NCBI RefSeq assembly: GCF_000003815.2
Contig: NC_049992.1
Coordinates: 7,466,493-7,526,492, forward strand
Length of the DNA stretch: 60,000 bases
Origin: Branchiostoma floridae
Lineage: Eukaryota; Chordata; Leptocardii; Amphioxiformes; Branchiostomatidae
Direction of reading: 5' to 3'
This document shows, piece after piece, positions 23,901 through 28,950 of this stretch. Numbering within the stretch: position 1 is the stretch's first letter; the number at the start of each line of letters is the position of its first letter. A model generated the notes under the pieces. It was not told the origin of the DNA. It did not search any database and saw nothing but the letters and a program-made list of their open reading frames with translations. The position numbers and the translations under genes were made by a program.

Positions 23901-26900
23901 CGTTGGATCGAGAAGATCTCAGTCGGGAGAGCGGCCAGAAAGACCAGAGAGAGTGAGGGAAGAACCAGAGAAAGAAAGGAGACAAGGAGGTAAGAAACTA
24001 CATAAGACATTAGCCATTTTTAATATCTAGCAACAGTCAAGCGCAGAAATGTCCTTTGTTTTCTATGGTTCTCTGTTGTCAATGATGAGAATTCTGTCTG
24101 ATATACCTTGACAGGGAATGCTGACAGTTATATTCTTAGGACACCTCTTGAGACAACATTACCAAGATTTTTCTTCTCTCGCTTTTCATTCTGTGCTGAC
24201 CCTACATTTAGGTTTTCAAGGTTTTATTGTAAGCACTGCAGATGGACCAAGTAGAATTTTGGTTCTTGGTTTATCCATCTTGTCTGCAGAATAGATTTAA
24301 TTGTCCCAATGTCAAACACCAAACCATTGTTGTGGGATTTCTAGAGAGCTTAAATCTCAAGAGATGTAATAAGATTGTTTGTTTTACAGAGAAGTCGCGT
24401 CCGTCCCCCACCCCGTCCCCAGCCCCTCCCCCCGCCGCTACTCCGCAGCTGGATAGAGCAGGGATGGAAAAGAAGTCTCAGGCCATTCTGGACGAGTACC
24501 TGGGCATCCGGGATCTCAAGGTGGGTCATGAAATCTTAACTCTCGCCTGTTCTTCACTACTTTGTCAATCTTTCTAGCACTGAGTCTACTGCAACTAGTC
24601 AAAACAAAAAAATTGGAACAGTCTTTCTTGCCATTTTTATGCTATTCTGCTATTGGGAATCTGCTGTCAAACTTGTAGTCTATTTTATGGGCTGTTCTCA
24701 AGAAGAAATTTTAACAGATCACCAACAGTGGGCAAAGCATTGTTCAAAACAAGGAATTCGTGTATGTCGCTGATGTTAGTCGAACATTGAAATACACACA
24801 TTAAAGAAGATGCAACTAAGCATAAAATATATTAACTTGGGGTGGGTTGTCTAAAATTACCAAGATCTTCCTTTATCTTGCTTTGGAACATGATTTTGGT
24901 TGGTTTAAACTTATGTGATTGTGTGTCAGTTAGCTATTTTAAGAGCATGCTTTGCTTACTACATCTTTGTTATCGTCATGATATGCATACTTTGAAATGT
25001 TCAAGTATGATCTGTTAGTTTCAGATGTTTGAAAATTTGTAATTGTGTGTCAGTTATCTATGTTGAAGCATGCTTTGCCCGTTTCATCTATGACATGCAT
25101 ACTTTGAAATGTTCAAGTAAAATCTAGGTGTCCCAAATGTAAAGGTTTTGAGATTTTAGTTTTACTGTTCGCCTTCTGTTCCGCAGGAGGCCATCAGATG
25201 TGTGAAGAGACTTCCCTTATCAAAGTTGACTATACATTGGACGAGAGCCGAGCGTTACCTAGGAAACCCGAGCCTCTAACGATGGACAGGATACAGGATG
25301 AGCTGGAGAGATTACTCATGAAGGACAGGGCTGACAACGAGAAGATTTTTGACTGGATCGAGGTACGTTGTTTTTGCGGTGAACTTTGTTGGGCGCTTTC
25401 TATGATAAATGTAGCAAAGAAACAATTTGATGGTAAAAGTAGTCATACAAGAGATGCGCATTCTCATTGAAAAAACAGGAGAATAAAACCAGCACGAAAG
25501 TTCAAAGACTTACGTCATAATAACACCCAATGACAAATTTGAATTTGATAAACTAATCTTTACTACATTTATCATAGAAAGAGCCCAATAAAGTTGTGAA
25601 CTTAGTAAAGATAGACTCTTTCTATAATAGACATAGTATAGATTACCTACCTCTACCTACCTACCTACCTACCTAGTCTCTTGACCTCCAGGTCGTTGTG
25701 GGGACAAGGTAGCCATGAAAATGGAGAGTTGTCTCCAAACTCTCAGATTTTTTCATTGGATATAGATACAATGTAAATCTTGGAACTTTTGTGCGTCTCC
25801 CTTGTATGACAACTGTACTACGGAATAGTTTCAACTGCAAACACAACAAAAGTGAAATAAAACCACCACAGAATTAGATGAATTTACAGTGCTGAAGAGT
25901 TAGTACAGGAGTGAGGGCTGCAGTGATGACACCACAGCTTCTGACACCTCTTTCTGATTGCTGTGTGTGCAGCATGAGATCAAATCTGTGTATCTGAGTC
26001 TGCCTGCTTCCTGTATGTAGTTAGGGTCTATGAAGGGTGTAAGCCAGAAAGTAGGAAAAATCTCCCAAACATCACTATAGACCAATCCTGGTATCTTCTA
26101 AAGCATTTGTCTCAGTGTTTTTGTCTTATATAAGGTTCCAAGTAACACTCTTGCCCTCCTCTCACAGGCCAGCGTAGATGAAGCCACGACGAAGGAACGA
26201 ACATTTATCCGTGCCTTGATGACAGCCGTGTGTAGAAGTGCAATCACAGGTGAGTAACTTTTGTCAATAAAGTTCCAAATGTGAAGGAGCGTTGGACAAG
26301 TCTGCTAGCCCGACCATCCTGGGCAAGTAAAAGTGCTGATCAAACAAGCGCATGTCCTACCCAAATTGCCCAAGATTTTTCCATGAATGTGATTTTGATA
26401 TAATTTGATAATTGTTTATGCCTAATAGGACAAGTTAATTTTTTTGTCCAACCCTGCCAAGTGCACTGTATTGAAAGCTAATAAGTGATTCATTCAACAT
26501 GATGCTAGGTGTAATGATTTGTAATTTTCCCTGATGTATTTTGCAGGTGAAGGTTCCAACCTGAGGTGCGACACCCAGGGTATCCAGAAGAGAGTGGTTC
26601 TGTTGCAGAAGTACCTGGACAACGAGAGCACCAGAGAGCTACAGGCGCTCTTCGCACTACAGGCACTCATGGTGCAACTGGACCAGCCGCCAAGTAAGTC
26701 ACCTCACCATTGTTGGTCGTTTTGCAAGTGTGTAGTACCTAGTTCAATATGTAGTAAGTAGAGATGATGCAGTTAACGTAATAGTCTTCCTACTGGAAAG
26801 TGGAGTTCTTTGGCTAGTTTGCAATGCAATGATGACACCACAGCTTCTGACACCTCTTTCTGATTGCTGTGTTTGCAGCATGAGATCAGATCTGTGAATC

Positions 26901-27233
26901 TGAGTTTAGCTACTTTGGAGCTTGTTTAAGAAAGGTAGATAGATTCCCTGACACTGCAGATGTTTTGTCAATCCAGTAAGGAAATGGGTACATTGTCGTG
27001 TTCACAGTTTGTATTCTTGAAGTACTGATAGATTTCTTTCTTTTCTCACAGATCTGCTTAGAATGTTCTTTGACACACTTTACGACGAAGATGTAATATC
27101 GGAGGACGCCTTCTATGCCTGGGAGTCGAACACGGACCCAGCAGAGCAAGAGGGAAAGGGAGTCGCGTTGAAATCCGTGACTGCCTTCTTCACATGGTTA
27201 AGAGAAGCGGAGGAGGAAGAGACGGATAGCTGA
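5037..27233 (+). CDS. EIF4G: Eukaryotic translation initiation factor 4G (EIF4G1/3 type), 20 visible exons, 5' incomplete
   Basis: Scaffold of the cap-binding complex eIF4F: it binds eIF4E and eIF4A and links the mRNA cap to the 43S ribosome via eIF3. Joined exons: 5037-5922, 11700-11806, 12382-12715, 13212-13392, 14312-14402, 14901-15080, 15544-15741, 16350-16496, 17025-17261, 19716-19820, 20420-20555, 20923-21059, 22300-22460, 23050-23106, 23751-23989, 24390-24520, 25198-25362, 26168-26249, 26547-26693, 27052-27233. All phases agree, giving 1300 aa plus TGA. In order: low-complexity Pro/Ala/Lys N-part (1-442), eIF4E motif YDRSFLL (Y456), Gly/Arg linker, MIF4G core (~594-830), RG- and Q-rich linker, W2 (~1125-1300) ending in an acidic tail. 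Upstream exons, including any PABP-binding segment, are not seen. The MA3 domain is absent. The single gene resembles EIF4G1 and EIF4G3 equally. Confidence 0.96.
5951..6226. mobile_element. MITE-like element, family 1 (TIR TGCAGGGTTGGACAAGT)
   Basis: The left end TGCAGGGTTGGACAAGT is matched at the right end by ACTTGTCCGACCCTGCA, an inverted terminal repeat of 17 bp with one mismatch. It has no coding capacity. It lies only 28 bp past the donor of EIF4G visible exon 1. Relatives with the same ends occur at 26288-26457 and 43794-44096. Confidence 0.85.
6629..6976. mobile_element. MITE-like element, family 2
   Basis: The ends CAGGGCTCGAAATAC and GTATTTCGAGCCCTG are inverted repeats. Internally there are smaller GCAGGTAA...TTACCTGC inverted words. 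Non-coding. The element at 7398-7772 has similar ends. Confidence 0.8.
7398..7772. mobile_element. MITE-like element, family 2 (second copy)
   Basis: Ends CAGGGATTGAAATAC and GTATTTCGAACCCTG are inverted repeats of the same type as 6629-6976. The interior repeats CATGCAA.ATTGCAAGTT near both ends, so the subterminal region is inverted-repetitive too. No protein coding. Confidence 0.75.
9078..9100. repeat. TA/CA microsatellite
   Basis: A run of alternating AT followed by ACACACA in the first visible EIF4G intron. Short enough to be ordinary. Confidence 0.8.
10503..10634. mobile_element. Hairpin MITE with ~40-bp arms
   Basis: The left arm (TATGATACAATTTTAAACTT, continuing through CATACACAAAATTAA) and the right arm (TTAATTTTTGTGTACGG, then AAAGTTTGAAATTGTAGCATA) are inverted complements with few mismatches around a ~45-bp loop. 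Confidence 0.75.
11700..11806 (+). CDS. EIF4G: EIF4G visible exon 2 (Lys-rich KKMKELNKK segment)
   Basis: Acceptor TGTCTACAG, donor GAG|GTAAGT. Two bases complete the split codon from exon 1. The product contains KKMKELNKK followed by LMDAF, matching the conserved [20 protein letters not shown] stretch of vertebrate eIF4G1 ahead of its eIF4E site. It ends in phase 0. Confidence 0.93.
12246..12410 (+). repeat. EIF4G: 83-bp tandem duplication spanning the 3' splice site of EIF4G exon 3
   Basis: The polypyrimidine tract, acceptor and first 25 exon bases occur twice: AGCCAAACAGTAGAAGAGCC starts at 12299 in the intron and at 12382 in the exon, exactly 83 bp apart. The upstream copy has CTCAAAG instead of CTTACAG before the junction, a weaker but possible acceptor. 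Confidence 0.9.
12382..12715 (+). CDS. EIF4G: EIF4G visible exon 3 (acidic/proline-rich)
   Basis: Acceptor TTCTTACAG, donor GGAAG|GTAAAG; 334 nt, phase 0 to phase 1. The product is a Pro/Glu/Lys/Val repeat-like region followed by an acidic block and the segment GLKYKYREG, equivalent to QKYEYKSD before the eIF4E motif in human eIF4G1. Both splice sites of this exon are tandemly duplicated into the flanking introns. Confidence 0.93.
12709..12900 (+). repeat. EIF4G: ~103-bp tandem duplication spanning the 5' splice site of EIF4G exon 3
   Basis: The exon end and donor (GGAAGGTAAAGAAACACGTA, about 12711) recur about 103 bp downstream as GAGAAGGTAAAGAAACATGT near 12814. Matching intronic sequence follows (TTGCTATTTCTTCTTC; GTTAGAAATTGTTCAT versus GTAAGAATTTGTTCAT). 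The second GGTAAAG is a potential decoy donor. Confidence 0.8.
13212..13392 (+). CDS. EIF4G: EIF4G visible exon 4 (eIF4E-binding motif)
   Basis: Contains [13 protein letters not shown], a canonical YxxxxL-hydrophobic eIF4E-binding helix (Y, L and L retained), then [14 protein letters not shown], matching the vertebrate PEGLPHISDVVLDK. Acceptor CCGTCACAG, donor GG|GTACGT, phase 1 to phase 2. Confidence 0.96.
13537..13870. mobile_element. MITE-like element, family 3, with CAATT target duplication
   Basis: The ends CAGGGTTCTAGCTAG and CTGGCTAGAACCCTG are inverted repeats, flanked by CAATT on both sides. The inside repeats CACTACGCTAA several times. Its insertion appears to split an older repeat whose pieces (TTCAACCAAT.ATAG and TGTTTTTATTTTGCATTTCT) also occur at 6240-6340 and 9870-9900. 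Confidence 0.85.
14087..14200. mobile_element. MITE-like element, family 4 (ACGCCAAAAAGCAGTTACTC)
   Basis: ACGCCAAAAAGCAGTTACTC at the left is mirrored by TTGCTTGAGTAATTTCTATT and TGGTGTAT at the right. Similar pieces occur at 11550-11640, 38570-38690 and 53145-53310. Confidence 0.65.
14312..14402 (+). CDS. EIF4G: EIF4G visible exon 5 (Gly-rich linker)
   Basis: Acceptor TTGTGAACAG after a T-run; donor ATG|GTACAT. One base completes the codon from exon 4, and 91 nt end in phase 0. The product is Gly/Pro-rich ([20 protein letters not shown]), a linker between the eIF4E site and MIF4G. Confidence 0.88.
14463..14645. repeat. Diverged tandem duplication in intron 5, ~92-bp unit
   Basis: The words CTTGTC, AAAAGA.C.TTGTTTTGTGT and GTATAAAAG/GTTAAGAAAG recur in order in two adjacent copies. 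No splice site is included. Confidence 0.6.
14901..15080 (+). CDS. EIF4G: EIF4G visible exon 6 ([10 protein letters not shown] segment)
   Basis: The product includes [20 protein letters not shown] and [11 protein letters not shown], matching the conserved [30 protein letters not shown] block just before MIF4G. Acceptor TTTGAGCAG, donor GAC|GTAAGA; 60 codons, phase 0 both ends. Confidence 0.95.
15544..15741 (+). CDS. EIF4G: EIF4G visible exon 7 (start of MIF4G domain)
   Basis: The product contains [16 protein letters not shown] and [20 protein letters not shown], followed by [13 protein letters not shown], nearly identical to vertebrate eIF4G over the first MIF4G helices that contact eIF4A. 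Acceptor TCTCCGCAG, donor CAT|GTGAGT; 66 codons, phase 0. Confidence 0.97.
16113..16199 (+). ncRNA. C/D-box snoRNA candidate, U18/SNORD18-like copy A (intronic)
   Basis: Box C ATGATGA at 16126-16132, D' CTGA at 16152-16155, box D CTGA at 16186-16189, closed by a terminal stem GTGC (16113-16116) with GCAC (16196-16199). The D' guide CCGTGTTT is the core of U18, which methylates the A of AAACACGG in 28S rRNA. This copy pairs over only about 8 nt. It lies in the intron between EIF4G visible exons 7 and 8, about 150 nt before the acceptor. Confidence 0.72.
16350..16496 (+). CDS. EIF4G: EIF4G visible exon 8 (MIF4G)
   Basis: The product begins LKVP and contains [20 protein letters not shown] followed by [17 protein letters not shown]. 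This is the conserved [21 protein letters not shown] helix of MIF4G. Acceptor CTTTTACAG, donor AAC|GTAAGT; 49 codons, phase 0. Confidence 0.97.
17025..17261 (+). CDS. EIF4G: EIF4G visible exon 9 (MIF4G core)
   Basis: Contains [20 protein letters not shown] and [20 protein letters not shown], then [20 protein letters not shown], almost the vertebrate sequence. The first-line match starts one residue earlier as KARRRSLG. The donor AAG|GTGACC is weak; if the intron is retained the frame ends at TGA 17283-17285, cutting off everything after MIF4G. Confidence 0.97.
17299..19591. repeat. Inverted-repeat pair near the ends of EIF4G intron 9
   Basis: The 26-base arm at 17299-17324 (GCCACGCCAAATTAG...) is the inverted complement of 19566-19591 (...CAATTGGCGTGGC) with about four mismatches. 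The left arm starts 38 bp after the weak donor; the right arm ends 124 bp before the acceptor. Pairing in the transcript would bring the splice sites together. Confidence 0.7.
19139..19213 (+). ncRNA. C/D-box snoRNA candidate, U18/SNORD18-like copy B (intronic)
   Basis: Box C ATGATGA 19145-19151, D' CTGA 19173-19176, box D CTGA 19205-19208, terminal stem AATGA (19139-19143) with TCATT (19209-19213). The box C to box D span is 64 nt, identical to copy A. The guide TCCGTGTTT gives about 9 nt of pairing to the U18 site in 28S rRNA. It sits in EIF4G intron 9. Confidence 0.72.
19716..19820 (+). CDS. EIF4G: EIF4G visible exon 10 (MIF4G)
   Basis: The product is [20 protein letters not shown] followed by [15 protein letters not shown], equivalent to the vertebrate [34 protein letters not shown]. 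Acceptor TTCTACAG, donor ATG|GTCAGT (not GTRAGT); 35 codons, phase 0. Confidence 0.95.
20175..20261 (+). ncRNA. SNORD18-like: C/D-box snoRNA candidate, U18/SNORD18-like copy C (intronic, best guide)
   Basis: Box C ATGATGA 20189-20195, D' CTGA 20217-20220, box D CTGA 20250-20253, terminal stem GAAGT (20175-20179) with ACTTC (20257-20261). The guide TTGGTCCGTGTTT before D' is complementary over 13 nt to the conserved 28S rRNA segment AAACACGGACCAA. The fifth base from D' addresses an A, as for U18 (yeast 25S A649). Host intron is EIF4G intron 10. In vertebrates U18 copies sit in RPL4 introns. Confidence 0.82.
20420..20555 (+). CDS. EIF4G: EIF4G visible exon 11 (end of MIF4G)
   Basis: Product starts [20 protein letters not shown], matching [23 protein letters not shown]. 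Acceptor CTACTGCAG, donor AGAA|GTAAGA; 136 nt, phase 0 to phase 1. Confidence 0.95.
20923..21059 (+). CDS. EIF4G: EIF4G visible exon 12 (Gly run and GWNTVPV motif)
   Basis: After a run of seven glycines the product reads [20 protein letters not shown], matching the [21 protein letters not shown] segment after MIF4G. Acceptor ATGTTTCAG, donor AAG|GTGAGT, phase 1 to phase 0. Confidence 0.93.
21178..21350. mobile_element. MITE-like element, family 5 (ACTGTAAATG / cGGTGGTTT type)
   Basis: Starts ACTGTAAATGTA, contains GGTGGTAGCACCATAGACTG and AAAACCACTGTGAACATTTC. Related copies lie at 40270-40415, 43222-43411 and 47909-48045, with fragments at 37425-37475 and 49088-49113. The ends are TTTACAGT-type inverted repeats. 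Confidence 0.7.
21410..22330 (+). repeat. EIF4G: 103-bp tandem array grown from the 3' splice site of EIF4G exon 13
   Basis: CAACAGTTTGACGATGGTAA, the first bases of exon 13, occurs in the intron at 21682, 21785, 21888, 21991, 22094 and 22197, and in the real exon at 22300: an exact 103-bp period. Each copy is preceded by CATGTCATCCAG, a usable acceptor, and followed by GATG|GTAAAC, a usable donor, defining a 16-nt decoy microexon. Two more diverged units lie at about 21420-21650. The real acceptor reads TCTTCCAG. Confidence 0.95.
22300..22460 (+). CDS. EIF4G: EIF4G visible exon 13 (Gly-rich linker with polyglutamine)
   Basis: The product [20 protein letters not shown], then [15 protein letters not shown], a run of eight glutamines, and [11 protein letters not shown]. 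It matches vertebrate [26 protein letters not shown]. Donor CAG|GTAGGG, ends phase 2. Its acceptor is the last unit of the 103-bp array. Confidence 0.93.
23050..23106 (+). CDS. EIF4G: EIF4G visible exon 14 (57-nt RYSAL exon)
   Basis: Small exon: acceptor TTTACTGTAG, donor CAG|GTGGGT. One base completes Arg, then [18 protein letters not shown], matching the NRFSALQQ position of vertebrate eIF4G. Phase 2 both ends, so skipping it keeps the frame. Confidence 0.87.
23751..23989 (+). CDS. EIF4G: EIF4G visible exon 15 (Arg/Ser/Glu-rich)
   Basis: Acceptor CATGGTTACAG, donor GAG|GTAAGA; phase 2 to phase 1. The product is charged and RS/RE-rich ([13 protein letters not shown], then [19 protein letters not shown]), like the [20 protein letters not shown] linker of vertebrate eIF4G1 that is heavily phosphorylated. 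Confidence 0.92.
24390..24520 (+). CDS. EIF4G: EIF4G visible exon 16 (lead-in to MA3)
   Basis: Pro/Ser-rich, then [19 protein letters not shown], matching LEKKSKAIIEEYLHLNDMK, the first helix of the MA3 domain. Acceptor GTTTTACAG, donor AAG|GTGGGT; ends phase 0. In the family the next residues are EAVQCVQEL. Confidence 0.94.
24904..25120. repeat. Tandem duplication in EIF4G intron 16, ~120-bp unit
   Basis: ATTGTGTGTCAGTTA.CTAT, AGCATGCTTTGC and GCATACTTTGAAATGTTCAA recur in order in two adjacent copies. I saw no splice site or clear snoRNA boxes. Confidence 0.75.
25187..25362 (+). CDS. EIF4G: EIF4G visible exon 17: chimeric exon, MA3 domain lost
   Basis: After acceptor TTCCGCAG (25186), GAGGCC... 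encodes EAIRCVK, the expected start of the MA3 exon, but this frame meets a stop about 36 codons on. The rest, in another frame, encodes [18 protein letters not shown] through NEKIFDWIE, which belongs about 180 residues later, just before W2. A second AG 11 bases on (ATCAG, 25192-25197) would start the exon at 25198 and keep phase 0, giving a complete frame without MA3. Donor GAG|GTACGT. This may be an assembly deletion or a real one. Confidence 0.85.
25640..25676. repeat. CTAC tetranucleotide microsatellite
   Basis: A short CTAC run in EIF4G intron 17. Confidence 0.85.
25916..26006 (+). ncRNA. C/D-box snoRNA candidate, second type, copy 1 (intronic)
   Basis: Box C GTGATGA 25923-25929, CTGA at 25941-25944 and 25954-25957 (one is D'), an internal hairpin GCTGTGTGTGCAGC, C'-like ATGAGAT, and box D CTGA 25994-25997. 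About 70 internal bases are nearly identical to 26824-26898, another intron of the same gene, while flanks differ. The host intron lies between EIF4G exons 17 and 18. The rRNA target was not identified. Confidence 0.65.
26168..26249 (+). CDS. EIF4G: EIF4G visible exon 18 (W2 domain)
   Basis: Product [20 protein letters not shown] then VCRSAIT, matching [16 protein letters not shown]. Acceptor CTCTCACAG, donor CAG|GTGAGT; phase 0 to phase 1. Confidence 0.94.
26288..26457. mobile_element. MITE-like element, family 1 (short copy)
   Basis: GCGTTGGACAAGTCTGCTAG at the left mirrors TTTGTCCAACCCTGC at the right. It shares CTGATC and AGCCCGA words with the elements at 5951 and 43794. It lies 40 bp after a donor in EIF4G intron 18. 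Confidence 0.75.
26547..26693 (+). CDS. EIF4G: EIF4G visible exon 19 (W2 domain)
   Basis: Product contains [20 protein letters not shown] and [13 protein letters not shown], matching [30 protein letters not shown]. Acceptor TTTTGCAG, donor CAA|GTAAGT; phase 1 both ends. Confidence 0.96.
26812..26908 (+). ncRNA. C/D-box snoRNA candidate, second type, copy 2 (intronic)
   Basis: Box C ATGATGA 26824-26830, CTGA 26842-26845 and 26855-26858, internal hairpin, box D CTGA 26895-26898. Flanks GGCTA (26812-26816) and TAGC (26902-26905) can pair; this pairing differs from that of copy 1 although the interior is conserved. Host intron is EIF4G intron 19, which is only 358 bp long. Confidence 0.68.
27052..27233 (+). 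CDS. EIF4G: EIF4G visible exon 20, last coding exon (W2 C-terminus)
   Basis: Product [20 protein letters not shown], then [20 protein letters not shown] and [20 protein letters not shown], ending TGA at 27231-27233. It matches the vertebrate C-terminus, including the tryptophan/acidic end that binds Mnk kinases. Confidence 0.97.
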
Positions 27234-28195
27234 AACCCCCTTACACAGCCTCAACTGATGCATATACATAAATCAGATTATTGAAACCCCGGTATACGAG
27301 GCTGAGTGGAATTAAAATAGGGCTGCGTTATCATGGTCAGCTCTGACAACAAAACGAAAAGAAGCATCCGTAATTTATTTTATGTCTGAAGGGGGAAGAA
27401 AGAAAAAAAAATGCAGTGTACGACGGATAGAAATGAAGAAAAAATGATGATAATGTAGTAAGAGGCCATAGTTCCAGCTAAAAGCAGTAGATTTCTAGCA
27501 CTACTGAAATGTATCTTCCAAGTCCAAATGAATTCTGTTAGCTGGAAATATGGCCAATCTAACCATGCAGCATTGTAGTTGGAAAGGAGAAGCAGCAAGA
27601 AAAAAAAAGAATACATGTGCTCTGACAAGCTTTGTATATGTACATGCTCTTACAATCAAATTGACAATTTTTCCTTTCTGCAGAGAATAAAGAATAATTT
27701 ATTATTGCAGAAGACTGACTAAGATGTGCGACACCAACATTTGTATTCAAAGAACGCAAGTTCTGGTGTCTGCAATGAAGTTCTCAGAAAGCAGTTCTGA
27801 GAAAATGAAATAAAGCAGTTGAATGTGATACGATGTCGTCTCAAAATCTCTGCTGTCAATGTCCGACCAAGGCGCATTTCTGTAGGGCGATGGAGTAGAA
27901 GACATGCTTGCAATCGGTCAGCTATTCAAGAGCCTCGTGGGAGATGTAGAATGCGATGACACGTTTTATACGCTAATGCTGACCAACTCTGTGCTTCCTA
28001 AGAAAAAAAGAAAGAATTGAGGTGGAAAAAGAAGATATAGTCCACTTTTTGCAAATCAGAAAAAGAAAGCAGCGAGCAAAGAAAATGATGACGAAAAACT
28101 GCAATTTGTGTTTCCAACTCTTCCCGAATCCCCCCATCACATGTTGTAAAGTTTCCTAAAGTTGTAAATAAATAAAACATGAAGCTGTAAAAAAA
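27234..28195 (+). other. EIF4G: EIF4G 3' UTR and polyadenylation signals
   Basis: No coding frame continues past the stop. AATAAA occurs as an overlapping pair at 28167-28172 and 28171-28176, followed by an A-rich and then GT-rich stretch, which is a likely end. An earlier AATAAA lies in GAGAATAAAGAAT near 27685, and another near 27810. Confidence 0.6.
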
Positions 28196-28950
28196 GTGGA
28201 GATGTCTTTGCTGTTTCCTCCTTGTAGGCACTAGCCTGAGATTGAGCCTTGTTCAGCTTTTGTCTGCTCGAACTGTTGCTACCGAGATCCTAAGTCCAGA
28301 TATTTTAGGAAGGCAGCAATGGTTGGAGTGTACCAAAGTTGAACAAGGCTGGATGCCAGGGTACATGTTTATAATGTAGGTAGTGTTCATTACCCATACA
28401 AAAGAATGGTAGCTGTAGACATGTTTTCTTTCTGAGATTAAAACAGATTCACACATTTCATTTAATACGTAGTCTTTCTTAAACACCCTTGGTGAGAACT
28501 AATACACTAATGAAATGCATTGAAATTTAGTAGAGTGGGAAACGAAATCCCGAGTACTCATTAATAGTTTTGCACCTTGTGACCTACCAGGACAGTTTGG
28601 CCTCAGCAATTGCAACCTTGAAAGGTTTCTTCTTGAGAGCGACAGTCACTGATAATTGGACTCCTGTTCAGAATAGGAATGCCTTAACTTGGGGATACCA
28701 AATGGATGTGCTGTTTCTCCAATGCAGACTCAAACCAGCGTCCTATACCACTGCTTGGTTTGATGGGGGTTCGAATCTGCGTAAAACTTTGTGCAACTGG
28801 TAGAGGCTTCTGGTAGCCATTTGAAGTCGCCAGTCTCATAGTGGTATTATTGAAGGAGTCTTAAACTGGTACACTAATCATCAAGGCTTACAATAATTAC
28901 TCTTTAGCAAAAAAAAAAAAGAGCTGAGCCCAAAAGTTGTTTTATCTGAC
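28196..28950. other. Short interval between the two convergent 3' ends
   Basis: Nothing coding is recognised. GGGTTCGAATCTG near 28767 looks like a tRNA B box, but no matching A box and no cloverleaf follow. Confidence 0.5.

Noticed and set aside
24079-24128. C/D-box-like signals (ATGATGA ... CTGA) in EIF4G intron 15
   Set aside because: Box C to box D is only about 43 nt, too short for two guides, and no second copy or good terminal stem supports it.
28700-28800. tRNA gene suggested by GGGTTCGAATC
   Set aside because: No A box at the right distance, no cloverleaf, and a second box-like word in the opposite orientation; at most a SINE scrap.
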